Below are positions 26,490 through 35,626 of a stretch of 64,000 nucleotides of DNA, one piece after another. Location: NCBI GenBank assembly GCA_964401995.1, contig CAYOAP010000005.1, forward strand, positions 62,001 through 126,000, written 5' to 3'. Under the pieces are notes generated by a model. It was given only the letters and a program-made list of their open reading frames with translations. It ran no database searches and was not told the origin of the DNA. Each line of letters begins with the position of its first letter. Position 1 is the first letter of the stretch. The translations under genes were made by a program, and so were the position numbers. This stretch comes from DATCBF01 sp964401995. Lineage in GTDB: Bacteria; Actinomycetota; Thermoleophilia; Solirubrobacterales; 70-9.

Positions 26490-28862
26490 TTGAGCAGCGA
26501 GAACGATCGGACCAAGCGCGACGTCCTGCCGATCCCCGATCAGCCCTACGAGGGCCTGATCACCTACGACGCGAAGGATCCCGACACCGCCTTTCCTCCG
26601 ATCGAGCCGCTGCGCCCGCCCGCAAAGGCCCCCAACGTCCTCGTCGTCCTGCTCGACGACGTCGGCTTCGCGGCTTCCAGCGCCTTCGGCGGCCCCTGCC
26701 AGACCCCGACCGCCGAGGCCCTCGCCGGCGAGGGGCTCAAGTACACGCGCTTCCACACCACGGCGCTCTGTTCCCCCACCCGCGCCGCCCTGCTCAGCGG
26801 CCGCAACCACCACTCGGTGGGGATGGGCGGTATCACCGAGATCGCCACTTCGGCACCGGGCTACACCTCGATCCGTCCCAACACCGCGGCGCCCTTGGCC
26901 GAGACGCTGAAGCTGAACGGCTTCTCGACCTCGCAGTTCGGCAAGTGCCATGAGGTCCCGGTCTGGGAGACCAGCTCAATGGGCCCCTTCGACAGCTGGC
27001 CATCCGGCGGCGGAGGCTTCGAGCACTTCTACGGCTTCGTCGCCGGTGAGACCAACCAGTACTACCCGGCGCTGTACGAGGGGACGACGCCGGTGGAGCC
27101 CGACCGCACCCCTGAGGAGGGCTACCACCTGACCGAGGATCTGGCCGACCGGGCGATCGGGTGGGTCCGCGAGCAGAAGTCGCTGACGCCGGACAAGCCC
27201 TTCTTCATGTACTTCGCGCCGGGCGCCACCCACGCGCCGCACCACGCCCCGGTGGAGTGGTCGGACAAATACAAGGGCCGCTTCGACGCCGGCTGGGACG
27301 CGCTGCGCGAAGAGACGCTCGTGCGCCAGAAGGAGCTGGGCGTCGTGCCCGAGGACGCAGTCCTGACCGAGCGCCCGGAGGAGATCCCGGCCTGGGATCA
27401 GATGCCCGAGGAGCTGCGGCCGGTGCTGGCGCGGCAGATGGAGGTCTATGCGGGCTTCATGGAGCACACCGACCACCACGTCGGCCGGCTGATCGACTCG
27501 ATCCGCGACCTGGGCGTCCTCGAGGACACGCTCGTCTACTACGTGATCGGCGACAACGGGGCCTCCGCCGAGGGCACCGTCAACGGCACCTTCAACGAGT
27601 CCTTCACCTTCAACGCCGCCAACGCGCTGGAGACGCCGGAGATGCTGGCGGCGAAGATCGACGAGCTGGGGACCCCATCGGCCAACAACCACTACGCGGT
27701 CGGCTGGGCGCACGCGATGGACACGCCCTACAAATGGACCAAGCAGGTCGGCTCCCACTGGGGCGGGACGCGCAACGGCACCATCGTCCACTGGCCCGCC
27801 GGGATCGAGGCCAAGGGCGAGATCCGCAACCAGTTCAGCCACGTGATCGACATCGCCGCGACGGTTCTCGATGCCGCCGGGCTGCCGCACCCCACCTTCG
27901 TGCACGGCGTCCAGCAGATGCCGCTGCACGGCAAGAGCATGCTGCCGAGCTTCGCCGACGCCGAGGCGCCCGAGCACCGCGAGACCCAGTACTTCGAGAT
28001 GTTTGTCAACCGCGGCGTCTACCACCAGGGCTGGACCGCGGCGACCCGGCACAGCGTCCCGTGGCTGGTCGGGGCCGAGCTGCCGGCGCTCGACGACGAC
28101 GTCTGGGAGCTCTACGAACCGGGCGACTGGACCCAGGCCAATGACGTCTCCGCCGAGAACCCCGAGAAGCTGCACGAGCTGCAGCGGCTGTTCCTGATCG
28201 AGGCGGTCAGGTACGGAGTGCTGCCGCTCGACGATCGCCGGGTCGAGCGCTTCGAACCCCGCATCGCCGGGCGGCCGACGCTGGTCGAGGGCAACTCGCA
28301 GATCCTCTACGGCGGCATGAAGCGGATCACGGAAAACTCGATGATCGTCATCAAGAACCGCTCCCACTCGGTCACCGCGCAGATCGTCGTCCCCGAGGGT
28401 GGGGCGGAGGGCGTGATCATCGCCCAGGGCGGCGCCTTCGGCGGCTGGAGCCTGTACCTCAAGGACGGGCGGCCGACCTATTGCTACAACCTGCTCGGCG
28501 TTCAGCAGTTCAAAGTTTCAAGCGGCGAGCCGCTGGCCGCCGGCGAGCGCCAGGTGCGGATGGAGTTCGCCTACGACGGCGGTGGCCTCGGCAAAGGCGG
28601 CGGCGTCACCCTCTATGTAGACGGGGCCAAGGTCGGCGAGGGCCGGGTCGAGGCGACGATGCCGCTGATCTTCTCCGGCGACGAGACGACCGACCTCGGC
28701 ACCGACACCGGGACTCCCGTCAGCGACGACTATGTCTCAGCCGATTGCGCCTTCACCGGCAAGATCGAGTGGGTGCAGGTCGACGTTGACGAGGCTGCTG
28801 AGGACCCCGACCACCTGATCTCACCGGAGGAGCGCATGCGGGTCGCGATGGCCCGCCAGTAG
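26490..28862 (+). CDS. Type I arylsulfatase, 790 aa
   Basis: TTG start with ribosome site GGAGCGA; the upstream frame is open but overlaps the FGE gene. Metal-ligand motif VLLDDVGF, then the activation motif CSPTR with Cys94 as the formylglycine precursor and GR following. Further sulfatase elements are GKCHEVP, HAPHHAP and YVIGDNGAS. The C-terminal ~180 residues form a beta-rich accessory domain (YGGMKRITENSM, GGVTLYVDGAKVGEG). No signal peptide is evident, so the enzyme may be cytoplasmic. It hydrolyses organic sulfate esters; together with the FGE it probably supports sulfur scavenging. Confidence 0.92.
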   Translation: MSSENDRTKRDVLPIPDQPYEGLITYDAKDPDTAFPPIEPLRPPAKAPNVLVVLLDDVGFAASSAFGGPCQTPTAEALAGEGLKYTRFHTTALCSPTRAALLSGRNHHSVGMGGITEIATSAPGYTSIRPNTAAPLAETLKLNGFSTSQFGKCHEVPVWETSSMGPFDSWPSGGGGFEHFYGFVAGETNQYYPALYEGTTPVEPDRTPEEGYHLTEDLADRAIGWVREQKSLTPDKPFFMYFAPGATHAPHHAPVEWSDKYKGRFDAGWDALREETLVRQKELGVVPEDAVLTERPEEIPAWDQMPEELRPVLARQMEVYAGFMEHTDHHVGRLIDSIRDLGVLEDTLVYYVIGDNGASAEGTVNGTFNESFTFNAANALETPEMLAAKIDELGTPSANNHYAVGWAHAMDTPYKWTKQVGSHWGGTRNGTIVHWPAGIEAKGEIRNQFSHVIDIAATVLDAAGLPHPTFVHGVQQMPLHGKSMLPSFADAEAPEHRETQYFEMFVNRGVYHQGWTAATRHSVPWLVGAELPALDDDVWELYEPGDWTQANDVSAENPEKLHELQRLFLIEAVRYGVLPLDDRRVERFEPRIAGRPTLVEGNSQILYGGMKRITENSMIVIKNRSHSVTAQIVVPEGGAEGVIIAQGGAFGGWSLYLKDGRPTYCYNLLGVQQFKVSSGEPLAAGERQVRMEFAYDGGGLGKGGGVTLYVDGAKVGEGRVEATMPLIFSGDETTDLGTDTGTPVSDDYVSADCAFTGKIEWVQVDVDEAAEDPDHLISPEERMRVAMARQ

Positions 28863-28882
28863 GTTCGATCCCTCCGGGCGCA
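28862..28882 (+). repeat. Copy of tRNA 3' end (candidate attachment-site scar)
   Basis: Immediately after the sulfatase stop, 21 bases reproduce 10450-10471, the T-arm and acceptor 3' half of the aberrant tRNA, with one T missing, in the same orientation. No remaining tRNA 5' half is present. Such 3'-end copies are left by tRNA-targeting integrases; no integrase gene is visible in the window. Confidence 0.6.
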
Positions 28883-28891
28883 ATCTGGTTC

Positions 28892-29812
28892 TTACTCGGC
28901 AGGGACGAGCGTGGCCCGAAGGGCGCTTCCGGTGAGGGGCACGTCTTCTCGCCCAGGCATGTCGATGCTCAGGTCTCCACTCCAGCGCTGGCCGGCCTCC
29001 CTGCTGCGTTTGAACAGGCCGCTGCCGGAAAAAGGCGCCGGAGGGCTGAGCGTGGCGGTCTGAAGGCGCTGGTCGTAACGGAAAGCGCTCGCTGGCATCC
29101 GTATGGCTGCCTCTCTACTGATCGAGATTCCACTTCGATATTCGGATACATGGACGTAGAACAGTGCTGGCGCGTTGGGCCGGCTCTTGATCGCCGTGAG
29201 TTCTGGGCCGAGCTGTGGATTGCGGATATGCAGTTCCGCGCCGGGGAGAGAGGGTCCACTGCCGCCCCCGCCTCCAACGCTGCCGCAGAGCACGCTGAGC
29301 CAGAAGTCGATGTTGCCCGGAGCGCTCGTGGCGTCTACTTCGGTATAGCCCTCCTCGCCGTGGAAGTCGATCTTTCCTTCGTAGTAGCCGGAGTCAAATG
29401 ACACGGGCTTTCCGCCCCCGCAGGGGGGGCGGACGGTCGTCGGCTGGCCCGACGGGTGGAACGTGACCGCGATTTCCCCGAGTTCGCCGAGGCTGGCCTG
29501 AATCGAGGTTTCGGTGACCGTCGCGGGGGCCGAATAGCTGACTCCCTCGTGTTTTCCGCTGACAAAGATCTCGACTGCTCCGGGTCTTCCCGCCCGGGGC
29601 GGCGCGCTCACGACGAGAAAGGAATAGCCGTTGCTGGCCTGCAATCGAAATGAGCCTGGAATCGGAAGGGCCTTGCTCTCAGTCGCTTCAAATCCGGCCG
29701 CCGTCGAGGCGCGGGCGAGGCTCGTCTGGAGGCTGGGTGCAACGATCCCGCAGGCCAGCAATGTGGCAAGCATGGCTGCGCGCAGCTGCCCTGCGGCCCC
29801 CGCCTCAGCCAT
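28892..29812 (-). CDS. Secreted hypothetical protein, 306 aa
   Basis: I chose the ATG at 29812, which overlaps the upstream stop by 8 nt and gives a signal peptide (LRAAMLATLLACGIVAPSL). The mature part is beta-rich, with YSFLVVSAPPRAGRPGAVEI, a Cys pair (PPCGGGKP, VLCGSVGGGGG) and a C-terminal LSPPAPFSGSGLFKRS. The last motif is frequent in exported proteins of this lineage and suggests a polymer- or surface-related role; no enzymatic residues are recognised. It is convergent with the sulfatase gene, across the tRNA-like scar. Confidence 0.7.
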   Translation of the reverse strand: MAEAGAAGQLRAAMLATLLACGIVAPSLQTSLARASTAAGFEATESKALPIPGSFRLQASNGYSFLVVSAPPRAGRPGAVEIFVSGKHEGVSYSAPATVTETSIQASLGELGEIAVTFHPSGQPTTVRPPCGGGKPVSFDSGYYEGKIDFHGEEGYTEVDATSAPGNIDFWLSVLCGSVGGGGGSGPSLPGAELHIRNPQLGPELTAIKSRPNAPALFYVHVSEYRSGISISREAAIRMPASAFRYDQRLQTATLSPPAPFSGSGLFKRSREAGQRWSGDLSIDMPGREDVPLTGSALRATLVPAE

Positions 29813-30272
29813 GTCGAGACCCGTGTGCCCGCACGAGGATGGGATCCGGGTAGCTGCTGCCGACAGCGAAGCTGCGTTCCGGTCCGTACCAGAGGACCTC
29901 GAGTTCGAGCCGTTCGCCGTCGCGGAAGTAGGTGTGTCTGTTCCTGTGATCAAAGAACGTCCCTGGGATCCGAACCCTGAACTTCGCGGCGCCACGGGCG
30001 TTCGTCTTCGCTCCTCGGCGCGCCGCTGCCCCGCAGCTTTCTCCACAGATCGCGGTCGGGAAGAAGTCGACCTCGGTTCTGCCCTTGCCGGGAAAGCCCC
30101 TGACTCGAATGGTCTCGAAGTGACCGACTCGAAGGTGGCCGTCGGTGAGGACCCTGGCTTCCGGTTCTTCTGCCGGGGCGCTGACGCTGTGATCGGTGGC
30201 GCCAGCCTGGGTGGGGGAGAGGCAGCAGGACAGCGCGACCAACGCGATCGAAAGGTAGCGCCCCCGCCTCAT
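29805..30272 (-). CDS. Secreted hypothetical protein, 155 aa
   Basis: Signal peptide YLSIALVALSCCLSPTQAGA. The mature domain has IRVRGFPGKGRTEVDFFPTA, CGESCG and KFRVRIPGTFFDHR, consistent with a small Ig-like beta-sandwich. It overlaps the next gene by 8 nt and is probably co-transcribed with it. The start is divergent from 30337 across a 64-nt AT-rich region that contains TATATAA, a possible minus-strand -10 element. Confidence 0.7.
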   Translation of the reverse strand: MRRGRYLSIALVALSCCLSPTQAGATDHSVSAPAEEPEARVLTDGHLRVGHFETIRVRGFPGKGRTEVDFFPTAICGESCGAAARRGAKTNARGAAKFRVRIPGTFFDHRNRHTYFRDGERLELEVLWYGPERSFAVGSSYPDPILVRAHGSRHG

Positions 30273-30336
30273 CGGGCGAGCTTATATAAAAACAACGTCG
30301 GTCTATAAGGCCGGACGCGGGGGTAATATCTCGTCG

Positions 30337-30894
30337 ATGCGGGGGCGCTCAATCCTGGTGCTTGTTGCCATCGGTGCGCTTTTCACCTTTGTCCCCTCAG
30401 CCGCTGCCAGATGCATCGAAAGGCACAGCGTCCCGATCGCCAGCGGGACGAGCCCAGGCGGGTCGCCCTGGACGGTGGCAGGGACGATCGGCAATAACGG
30501 CAGCTGCCGCGAGTGGCTCTTCGGGATGGAGTTCGAACTTCCAGGTGTCGGGAATTGGGGTTGGGTAACTGGTATCCCGCCTGGCGGGCATCTCTCCCAG
30601 GACTTCACGATGGAGGCCTCCGACCACCTCCAGGAAGACGGCTCGGAGCGCGTCTTCAGCGGGACCGTCGGCGGCAACGTGGCGAAAGTCATCGCCACCT
30701 TGAGCAACGGAAAGCACCTGGCAATCCGGCCCAAGTCGCCTTCTGCGCAGCTGCGTCGCCACGTCGTCTGGCTGCGGAACGTCCGCTACTTCGTCCAGTA
30801 CTACCTTCCTGAAGGCTTCGTCACCACCGTTTCGCTGCTCAGCCCATCGGGCCAGTTGCTTTACCGGACGACAAGCGCGGAAGGCTTCTTCTGA
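30337..30894 (+). CDS. Secreted hypothetical protein, 185 aa
   Basis: Signal peptide SILVLVAIGALFTFVPSAAA, then CIERHSVPIASGTSPGG. The beta-rich body contains NNGSCREWLFGMEFELPG and VVWLRNVRYFVQYYLPEGF. No known domain or catalytic residue is recognised. TAATAT lies 7 nt upstream of the ATG (positions ~30325-30330), so the message may be leaderless. The following membrane-protein gene starts 28 nt after the stop and may belong to the same unit. Confidence 0.7.
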   Translation: MRGRSILVLVAIGALFTFVPSAAARCIERHSVPIASGTSPGGSPWTVAGTIGNNGSCREWLFGMEFELPGVGNWGWVTGIPPGGHLSQDFTMEASDHLQEDGSERVFSGTVGGNVAKVIATLSNGKHLAIRPKSPSAQLRRHVVWLRNVRYFVQYYLPEGFVTTVSLLSPSGQLLYRTTSAEGFF

Positions 30895-30922
30895 GGCGTC
30901 GTCTGCGTCTGATGGCTGAATC

Positions 30923-31882
30923 GTGACGAACACCTACGGCGCCCCGCGCCCAGCCCACCGGCTGGTGATCGCGACCTTTGGGCTCTATCGTCGCTATCCG
31001 CTGCTCTTCCTGATCCTTGCGGCGGGGGTGATCGTGCCCTACCAGGCGATCGTTTTCGCCTTCACTGGCGCAGGCCCCCTGGCGCAGGGGTCGCTCGGGT
31101 TCGGCACCGGGACTCTCTTGACTGTGGTCGATTGGGTCCTTATCGGTCCCTTGATCTCCGCCCTGCACGTCCACGCGGTTGCCGAGGCAGGCGCTGGCCG
31201 CGAACCACAGCTCGGACCTGTCTCCCGCCGCGGGCTGAGTGTCCTGCCGGTCGTCGCCGCGGCATCGATCATCTCCGGACTCGCGATCGGGCTAGGCCTT
31301 GTGGCGCTGGTCGTCCCGGGGATCATCTTGATCCTCCGGTGGAACGTCGTCGCCCAGGAGGCGGCGATCGAGCACGAAGGCTGGCTGCCTGCGTTGCGCC
31401 GCAGCGCTCAGCTGACCGCGGGGCACTATGGCCACATCTTTGTCTTCGGCATCTACGTCGGCGTGATCGTGGTGGCGCCCGCGCTTCTGGTCGGCCTTGC
31501 TTTTGGGCACGACTCCACCACCGCGGCATCCTTTTCGGTCGGAGTGATCGTCGCGATCCTCACCCGCTCCTTCGGCGCCCTGGGGGCGGCGCTCCTTTAC
31601 TTCGATCTCCGCGGGCGCCTTGAATCCTCGGCAGCAGCGGCGCCTGCTGGGGATGCCGGGCCCTCCGGAGGCTCCTCATCAATGGTCAGGCAGTCGTGGG
31701 ATCCGAGGGGCTACTCCGACCAGGACCGGCCTAACGGTTGGTACATCGACCTCGAGACGCCCACGCGCATGCGCTACTGGGGCCAGGGCGAGCCGCCCGG
31801 TTGGGGTGCCGACACGCGCACCCCGCGCAAGATCCGACGGGAGTGGCGGGAGAAACACGAAGGCGGGTCGGAGGCCGAATAG
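30923..31882 (+). CDS. Multi-pass membrane protein with DUF2510-like tail, 319 aa
   Basis: GTG start. About six hydrophobic segments (LLFLILAAGVIVPYQAIVFA, VVAAASIISGLAIGLGLVAL, FVFGIYVGVIVVAPALLVGL and others) cover residues 20-225, with the cytoplasmic loop RWNVVAQEAAIEHEGWLPALRRS resembling glycerophosphodiesterase-type membrane domains. After a Gly/Ser linker, the tail GWYIDLETPTRMRYWGQGEP resembles DUF2510 domains (PGWYPDP...RYWDG). Probably a bacterial membrane-organising protein; no enzymatic motif. Confidence 0.75.
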   Translation: MTNTYGAPRPAHRLVIATFGLYRRYPLLFLILAAGVIVPYQAIVFAFTGAGPLAQGSLGFGTGTLLTVVDWVLIGPLISALHVHAVAEAGAGREPQLGPVSRRGLSVLPVVAAASIISGLAIGLGLVALVVPGIILILRWNVVAQEAAIEHEGWLPALRRSAQLTAGHYGHIFVFGIYVGVIVVAPALLVGLAFGHDSTTAASFSVGVIVAILTRSFGALGAALLYFDLRGRLESSAAAAPAGDAGPSGGSSSMVRQSWDPRGYSDQDRPNGWYIDLETPTRMRYWGQGEPPGWGADTRTPRKIRREWREKHEGGSEAE

Positions 31883-31953
31883 ACGTTGGCAATACGCCTC
31901 CGCTCTGAGAGAGTTGAGTTTGGACTTACCGACGAGGCGAAGGGAACACTCCT

Positions 31954-32712
31954 ATGAGCTTCAGACGAAAGTGGCAGGCCAAGGTGTCGGCCACTGCGTG
32001 CGCCGCGATGCTGTGCCTGCTCGTCCTCGCCTGCGGCGCCTCCGGGGCCAAGGCGGAAGGCATCGTGCCGGTCGAAGGCGGCTGGGTGGCGACCACCTCG
32101 GCCGGCCTGCCGGTCAGCTTCGAAGTCAAGGGAGGCAATGTCCTCAACGCCCACTTCCGCTTCAAGTGGGGCTTTTGCGGCACCTATGAATCGCACCTCC
32201 CCAACACCGACCCGATCGACGCCAACGGCCACTGGAGCTTCGAAGATTCGAGAGGGCAGACGATCGAAGCCACTTTCGTCGCCCCGGACCGGGCCGAAGG
32301 CACGGTGGTCGCGGTCGAACGCGAGCTGCCGGGCTGTCCTCGCACGCAGGCCACCTTCGTCGCCGCGCCCGGCGAAGTGCCGCCGCACGTTAAGCCTCAG
32401 GTGTTCGCGGTGCAGAACGCGAACACCGGCCACATCGCCAAGCGTCCGAGTGAAATCGTCCTCGGCAAGCACGGCGCCCTCTCTTTCTATGACCTCAAGT
32501 GGCGGAGCTTCGGCGGTCGCAAGGCGTATGCGGCCGGGAGGGCCGAGATCCGCAAAGGCAAGCGGAAATGGAACCCGCGGGCCTCGGTGCGGCTCGGCTT
32601 CCTGGTCGAAGACGGCCCCGACAGACGGATCTACTCGATCCTCCGCTACGTCCTGCATGGATCCGTTCCCCCCGGCTTCGATCGCCACGGCTTTCGGGTG
32701 GTGGGCTACTAG
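31954..32712 (+). CDS. Secreted or lipid-anchored hypothetical protein, 252 aa
   Basis: The N-terminus has a basic start and hydrophobic AAMLCLLVLACGASGAKA; LVLAC could serve as a weak lipobox. The mature domain contains GGWVATTSAGLPVSFEVKGG, FRFKWGFCGTYESHLP and WSFEDSRGQTIEATFVAP, followed by LPGCPRTQATFVA, a pattern recurring in this lineage's exported proteins. A second C-terminal half (VQNANTGHIAKRPSEIVLG to RHGFRVVGY) is beta-rich. Function unknown. Confidence 0.7.
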   Translation: MSFRRKWQAKVSATACAAMLCLLVLACGASGAKAEGIVPVEGGWVATTSAGLPVSFEVKGGNVLNAHFRFKWGFCGTYESHLPNTDPIDANGHWSFEDSRGQTIEATFVAPDRAEGTVVAVERELPGCPRTQATFVAAPGEVPPHVKPQVFAVQNANTGHIAKRPSEIVLGKHGALSFYDLKWRSFGGRKAYAAGRAEIRKGKRKWNPRASVRLGFLVEDGPDRRIYSILRYVLHGSVPPGFDRHGFRVVGY

Positions 32713-32752
32713 CTTTCCGCTTCAAGTGGGACTCCCATAGCATCGCCTCCTC

Positions 32753-34249
32753 GTGGAGCGGATCAAGCAATGGGTCGTGGTGATGTTCGAGAACCGCTCG
32801 TTCGACTCGTTGCTGGGGCATCTGCCGCACATCGACGCCGCTGACGGGCTTCGCGGCCGTGAGATCGAGCTGGCCTATCCGGGCGGCACGGTGCCGGTCT
32901 TGCCGACGGCCGCGCCGCATGAGCCGCTGCCCGACCCGGGCGAGGGGTTCGGCAACGTCAACGTCCAGCTCTTCGGCGCCTACGAGCCGGCCTCGAACCT
33001 GGGCCGTGCCGCCTACCCGCTCTTCCCCGATTTCATGGAGGCTCCCTTCAATGCTCCCGCCGAGCCGCGGGCGCCGGGCATGGATGGCTTCGCGCTCGAC
33101 TTCTACGGCAACTTCCGCTGGGAGAAGGAGCGTGAGCCGACGGCTGAGGAGATGCTGACGATCGGCCGCGTCTTCGAGCCGCGGACCGCGCCGGTGATCA
33201 ACACCCTGGCGCAGGAGTACGCGGTCTTCACCCGCTGGTTTTGCGAGGCGCCTACCTGCACCTTCCCCAATCGCTCCTTCTACCACGGCGCGACCAGCCT
33301 CGGGAAGCTCGACAACGAGGCGATCCTCAATTACGCCTGGGACCAGGAGATGCCGAACCTGTTCGAGTTGCTCGCCGACAAAGGGGTGCCCTGGCGGGTC
33401 TATTACGACCACTCTCAGGTTGTCGCCGACTGCGCGATCAACGTCGCTGGCCTGCGCCACATCGAGATGTGGAAGACGCATTCGGTCGATCGCGAGCAGT
33501 TCTTCACCGACGCCGCCGCCGGCACGCTGCCCGCCTACTCATGGGTCGAGCCGAAGTTGATGTTCGGCGAGCTTGACGACTACCACCCGCCGACCGACAT
33601 CCGCGCCGGCGAGCAGCTGCTGGCGCGGATCTACGACGCGGTGCGGCAGTCGCCGCAGTGGGAGTCGACGGCGCTGCTGGTCCTCTTCGATGAGCACGGG
33701 GGCTGCTACGACCATGTGCCGCCGCCCGCGGCGCCGATCCCCGACGACTCTCCCGGCGAGCAGGGCTTCGCCTTCGATCGCTTCGGCGTCCGCGTGCCGG
33801 CGATCGTCGTCTCCCCATACACCCAGCGCGGCACCGTGATCTCCGACACCTTTCACACGACTTCGGTCCTGCGCACGCTGCGCGATCGCTTCGACCTCGG
33901 CCCGGCGCTGACCCGCCGCGACGCGGCGGCGCCCTCGCTTGAGGTCGCCTTCAACCAGGCCGAGCCCCGCATCGACAGGCCCACGGTCGAGGCGCTCGCG
34001 GTTCCGACCCAGCCACCGCCGACCCCAGAGGAGAAGCGGGAGGCCTTCGGCGACGCGCCCGATGCGGGGCTGCTGCTGGCCAAGCGCAAGGAGCACGCCA
34101 GGGAGTACGTCTCACAGCTAGGGGAGGCGACTCTGCGCAACGCTGCCCGCCTCGTCGATCACGACCTCGACGACCTGCCAGCCACGGCGTCGGGCGCGCG
34201 TGGCTGGCTCGGCCGCCATTTCGGCGCCGGGGGCTCTCGGGCCAGCTGA
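32753..34249 (+). CDS. Phospholipase C/acid phosphatase-type phosphoesterase, 498 aa
   Basis: Member of the phosphoesterase family that includes bacterial phospholipases C and AcpA. The entry motif VVVMFENRSFDSLLGHLP supplies Glu14/Asn15 metal and nucleophile-region residues. Other family motifs are PNRSFYHGATSLG, LFDEHGGCYDHVPPP (Asp/Glu/His metal ligands) and VPAIVVSPYTQRG. It hydrolyses phosphate esters such as phospholipids. No signal peptide or Tat motif precedes the GTG start, so it may be intracellular, or the true start may be missing upstream. Confidence 0.88.
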   Translation: MERIKQWVVVMFENRSFDSLLGHLPHIDAADGLRGREIELAYPGGTVPVLPTAAPHEPLPDPGEGFGNVNVQLFGAYEPASNLGRAAYPLFPDFMEAPFNAPAEPRAPGMDGFALDFYGNFRWEKEREPTAEEMLTIGRVFEPRTAPVINTLAQEYAVFTRWFCEAPTCTFPNRSFYHGATSLGKLDNEAILNYAWDQEMPNLFELLADKGVPWRVYYDHSQVVADCAINVAGLRHIEMWKTHSVDREQFFTDAAAGTLPAYSWVEPKLMFGELDDYHPPTDIRAGEQLLARIYDAVRQSPQWESTALLVLFDEHGGCYDHVPPPAAPIPDDSPGEQGFAFDRFGVRVPAIVVSPYTQRGTVISDTFHTTSVLRTLRDRFDLGPALTRRDAAAPSLEVAFNQAEPRIDRPTVEALAVPTQPPPTPEEKREAFGDAPDAGLLLAKRKEHAREYVSQLGEATLRNAARLVDHDLDDLPATASGARGWLGRHFGAGGSRAS

Positions 34250-34270
34250 TCCCCCGCGTATTTCGGGGAT
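34249..34270. terminator. Hairpin between convergent genes
   Basis: ATCCCC pairs with GGGGAT around a ~10-nt loop, beginning at the last base of the phosphoesterase stop. It sits between two convergent genes and could serve both, but the stem is short and lacks a T-run. Confidence 0.4.
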
Positions 34271-34340
34271 GCCCTGCTCGCGTTGATGGATGGACGCCGG
34301 GGGCAACCGCCCCGCCAGGCCGCGGCGCCTGAGTGCCGGG

Positions 34341-34763
34341 TCAGGCCGTCGCGGCGGCGCTGGGCACGAGCGGGACGCGGACGCCTTCGCCGTGGGGCTC
34401 CAACTCGCCGCTGTGCTTGAGGCGGTTGATCGTCGCCGAGACGACGGTGCGCTTGAGGCCAGTCTTCTCGGCGATCTCGGGAGCGCTGATGCCGGGGCTG
34501 GCCAAGACCGCCTTGATGATCTTCTGCTTGTTTGCCCCCTGGGGCGCGCGTCCATCGCGTCCAGGCTTCGTTCCCCTGCGGCCGCGGCGCAACAGTGGCT
34601 CGGCCGGGGCGCTGCCCGTCAGCGCCGAGCTGGGGATTTCGGCGCCGGGCGTGTCGAGGAGGGTGAGGATTCCCTGTAGCTGCTCAAACTCGGCAATTGC
34701 CGGGCGTAGCTCGCGGATACGCGCCTCGACGGTGCTTCGGATCTGCTCGACTGCCGGACTCAT
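34341..34763 (-). CDS. Winged-helix DNA-binding protein, 140 aa
   Basis: The N-terminal half is helical and probably coiled (VEQIRSTVEARIRELRPAIAEFEQLQGIL). After a basic linker (RRGRRGTKPGRDGR), the C-terminal half is a helix-turn-helix (KIIKAVLASPGISAPEIAEK, then RTVVSATINRLKHSGEL with a wing). Probably a transcription regulator or nucleoid-associated protein, dimerising by the first half. It is not in an obvious operon, and its target is unknown. Confidence 0.7.
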   Translation of the reverse strand: MSPAVEQIRSTVEARIRELRPAIAEFEQLQGILTLLDTPGAEIPSSALTGSAPAEPLLRRGRRGTKPGRDGRAPQGANKQKIIKAVLASPGISAPEIAEKTGLKRTVVSATINRLKHSGELEPHGEGVRVPLVPSAAATA

Positions 34764-34876
34764 CAGTGCTCAGCGCAAGTATGAGGCATGAGTCGGAAGA
34801 ATGCTTCAAGAGTTCACCAGATAAACACAGGGAAACCACTGCCGTTCTTTCGACACCGTCGAATTTGCGGAAGCAG

Positions 34877-35626
34877 CTATCGCAGGGCGGCGCGAGCCCG
34901 TGCCTGCGCCGCCCGCTCGCAGGCGGGGCCGACGACGCCGAGGCTGCAATCGAACGTTGCCCTGCCAAGCGCACGACGGGTGTTGTCAAGCGGCACGATC
35001 CGGGCCGGGAGCGGCGTCGCGACAGCGTCTGAGGAGTCGTCGAAGCGGGCCACGAACCAGCGCTCGCCTTTGGGAACCCCGGCCTGCACCGCGGATTCGT
35101 GATCGACAACGGGATGCGTGGCTGCCAGAACTCTCATTTCGCCGACGGTGATCCCGACCTTTGACACCTCTGGGCCGGCCAAGCCGATCACGAACCTGTG
35201 GCCCGGGCCCGGGAAGCTCGTCACCAGTATTTCTCCGTCGCCGGCGACCGTTCCGCATTCGCTGGTCATGTCTCCCTTCGTCGAGAAGAGCAGGCAGAGC
35301 CATCCCTCGTGGCGATAGCCGGAGAGCCGCCATCCTTCGGCCATGCCGCGGCCGAGCGGCGCCGGTGCGGTGTCGGCCTTGCGCGCGCCGCCTCCGCTGC
35401 TGAAATGGGCGGCGAACGCCACCCCGCCGACGAGACAGAGCAGGACCAGCACGATCGTCGCCCGCCGGGCGATGCGGCGAGCCTGTCGTTCCCGTCGCCC
35501 TCCGGCGACGGCAGGGCTTGGCAGCCGCGCCCGTCCTTCGCCATGGCGCAGCTCGGCCGCGACCAGCGCCCGGTACTCGACTTCGAGCTCGTCGAGGATC
35601 GGCAGATCTGGGTCGCCGATAGTCAT
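34877..35626 (-). CDS. Single-pass membrane protein, possible anti-sigma partner, 249 aa
   Basis: Its ATG overlaps the sigma-factor stop by 4 nt. A cytoplasmic N-terminus of ~55 residues (ELEVEYRALVAAELRHGEG) precedes one TM helix (ATIVLVLLCLVGGVAFAAHF) and a ~170-residue extracytoplasmic domain with Cys in LCLLFSTKG, SECGTV and FDCSLG. This layout and coupling match membrane anti-sigma factors, but no ZAS (HxxxCxxC) motif is present, so the assignment rests on context. Confidence 0.6.
   Translation of the reverse strand: MTIGDPDLPILDELEVEYRALVAAELRHGEGRARLPSPAVAGGRRERQARRIARRATIVLVLLCLVGGVAFAAHFSSGGGARKADTAPAPLGRGMAEGWRLSGYRHEGWLCLLFSTKGDMTSECGTVAGDGEILVTSFPGPGHRFVIGLAGPEVSKVGITVGEMRVLAATHPVVDHESAVQAGVPKGERWFVARFDDSSDAVATPLPARIVPLDNTRRALGRATFDCSLGVVGPACERAAQARARAALR

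Noticed and set aside
32155..32730. 16-nt exact repeat TTCCGCTTCAAGTGGG at 32155 and 32715.
   Set aside because: One 16-mer repeat is expected by chance in a GC-rich 64-kb window; there is no associated structure.
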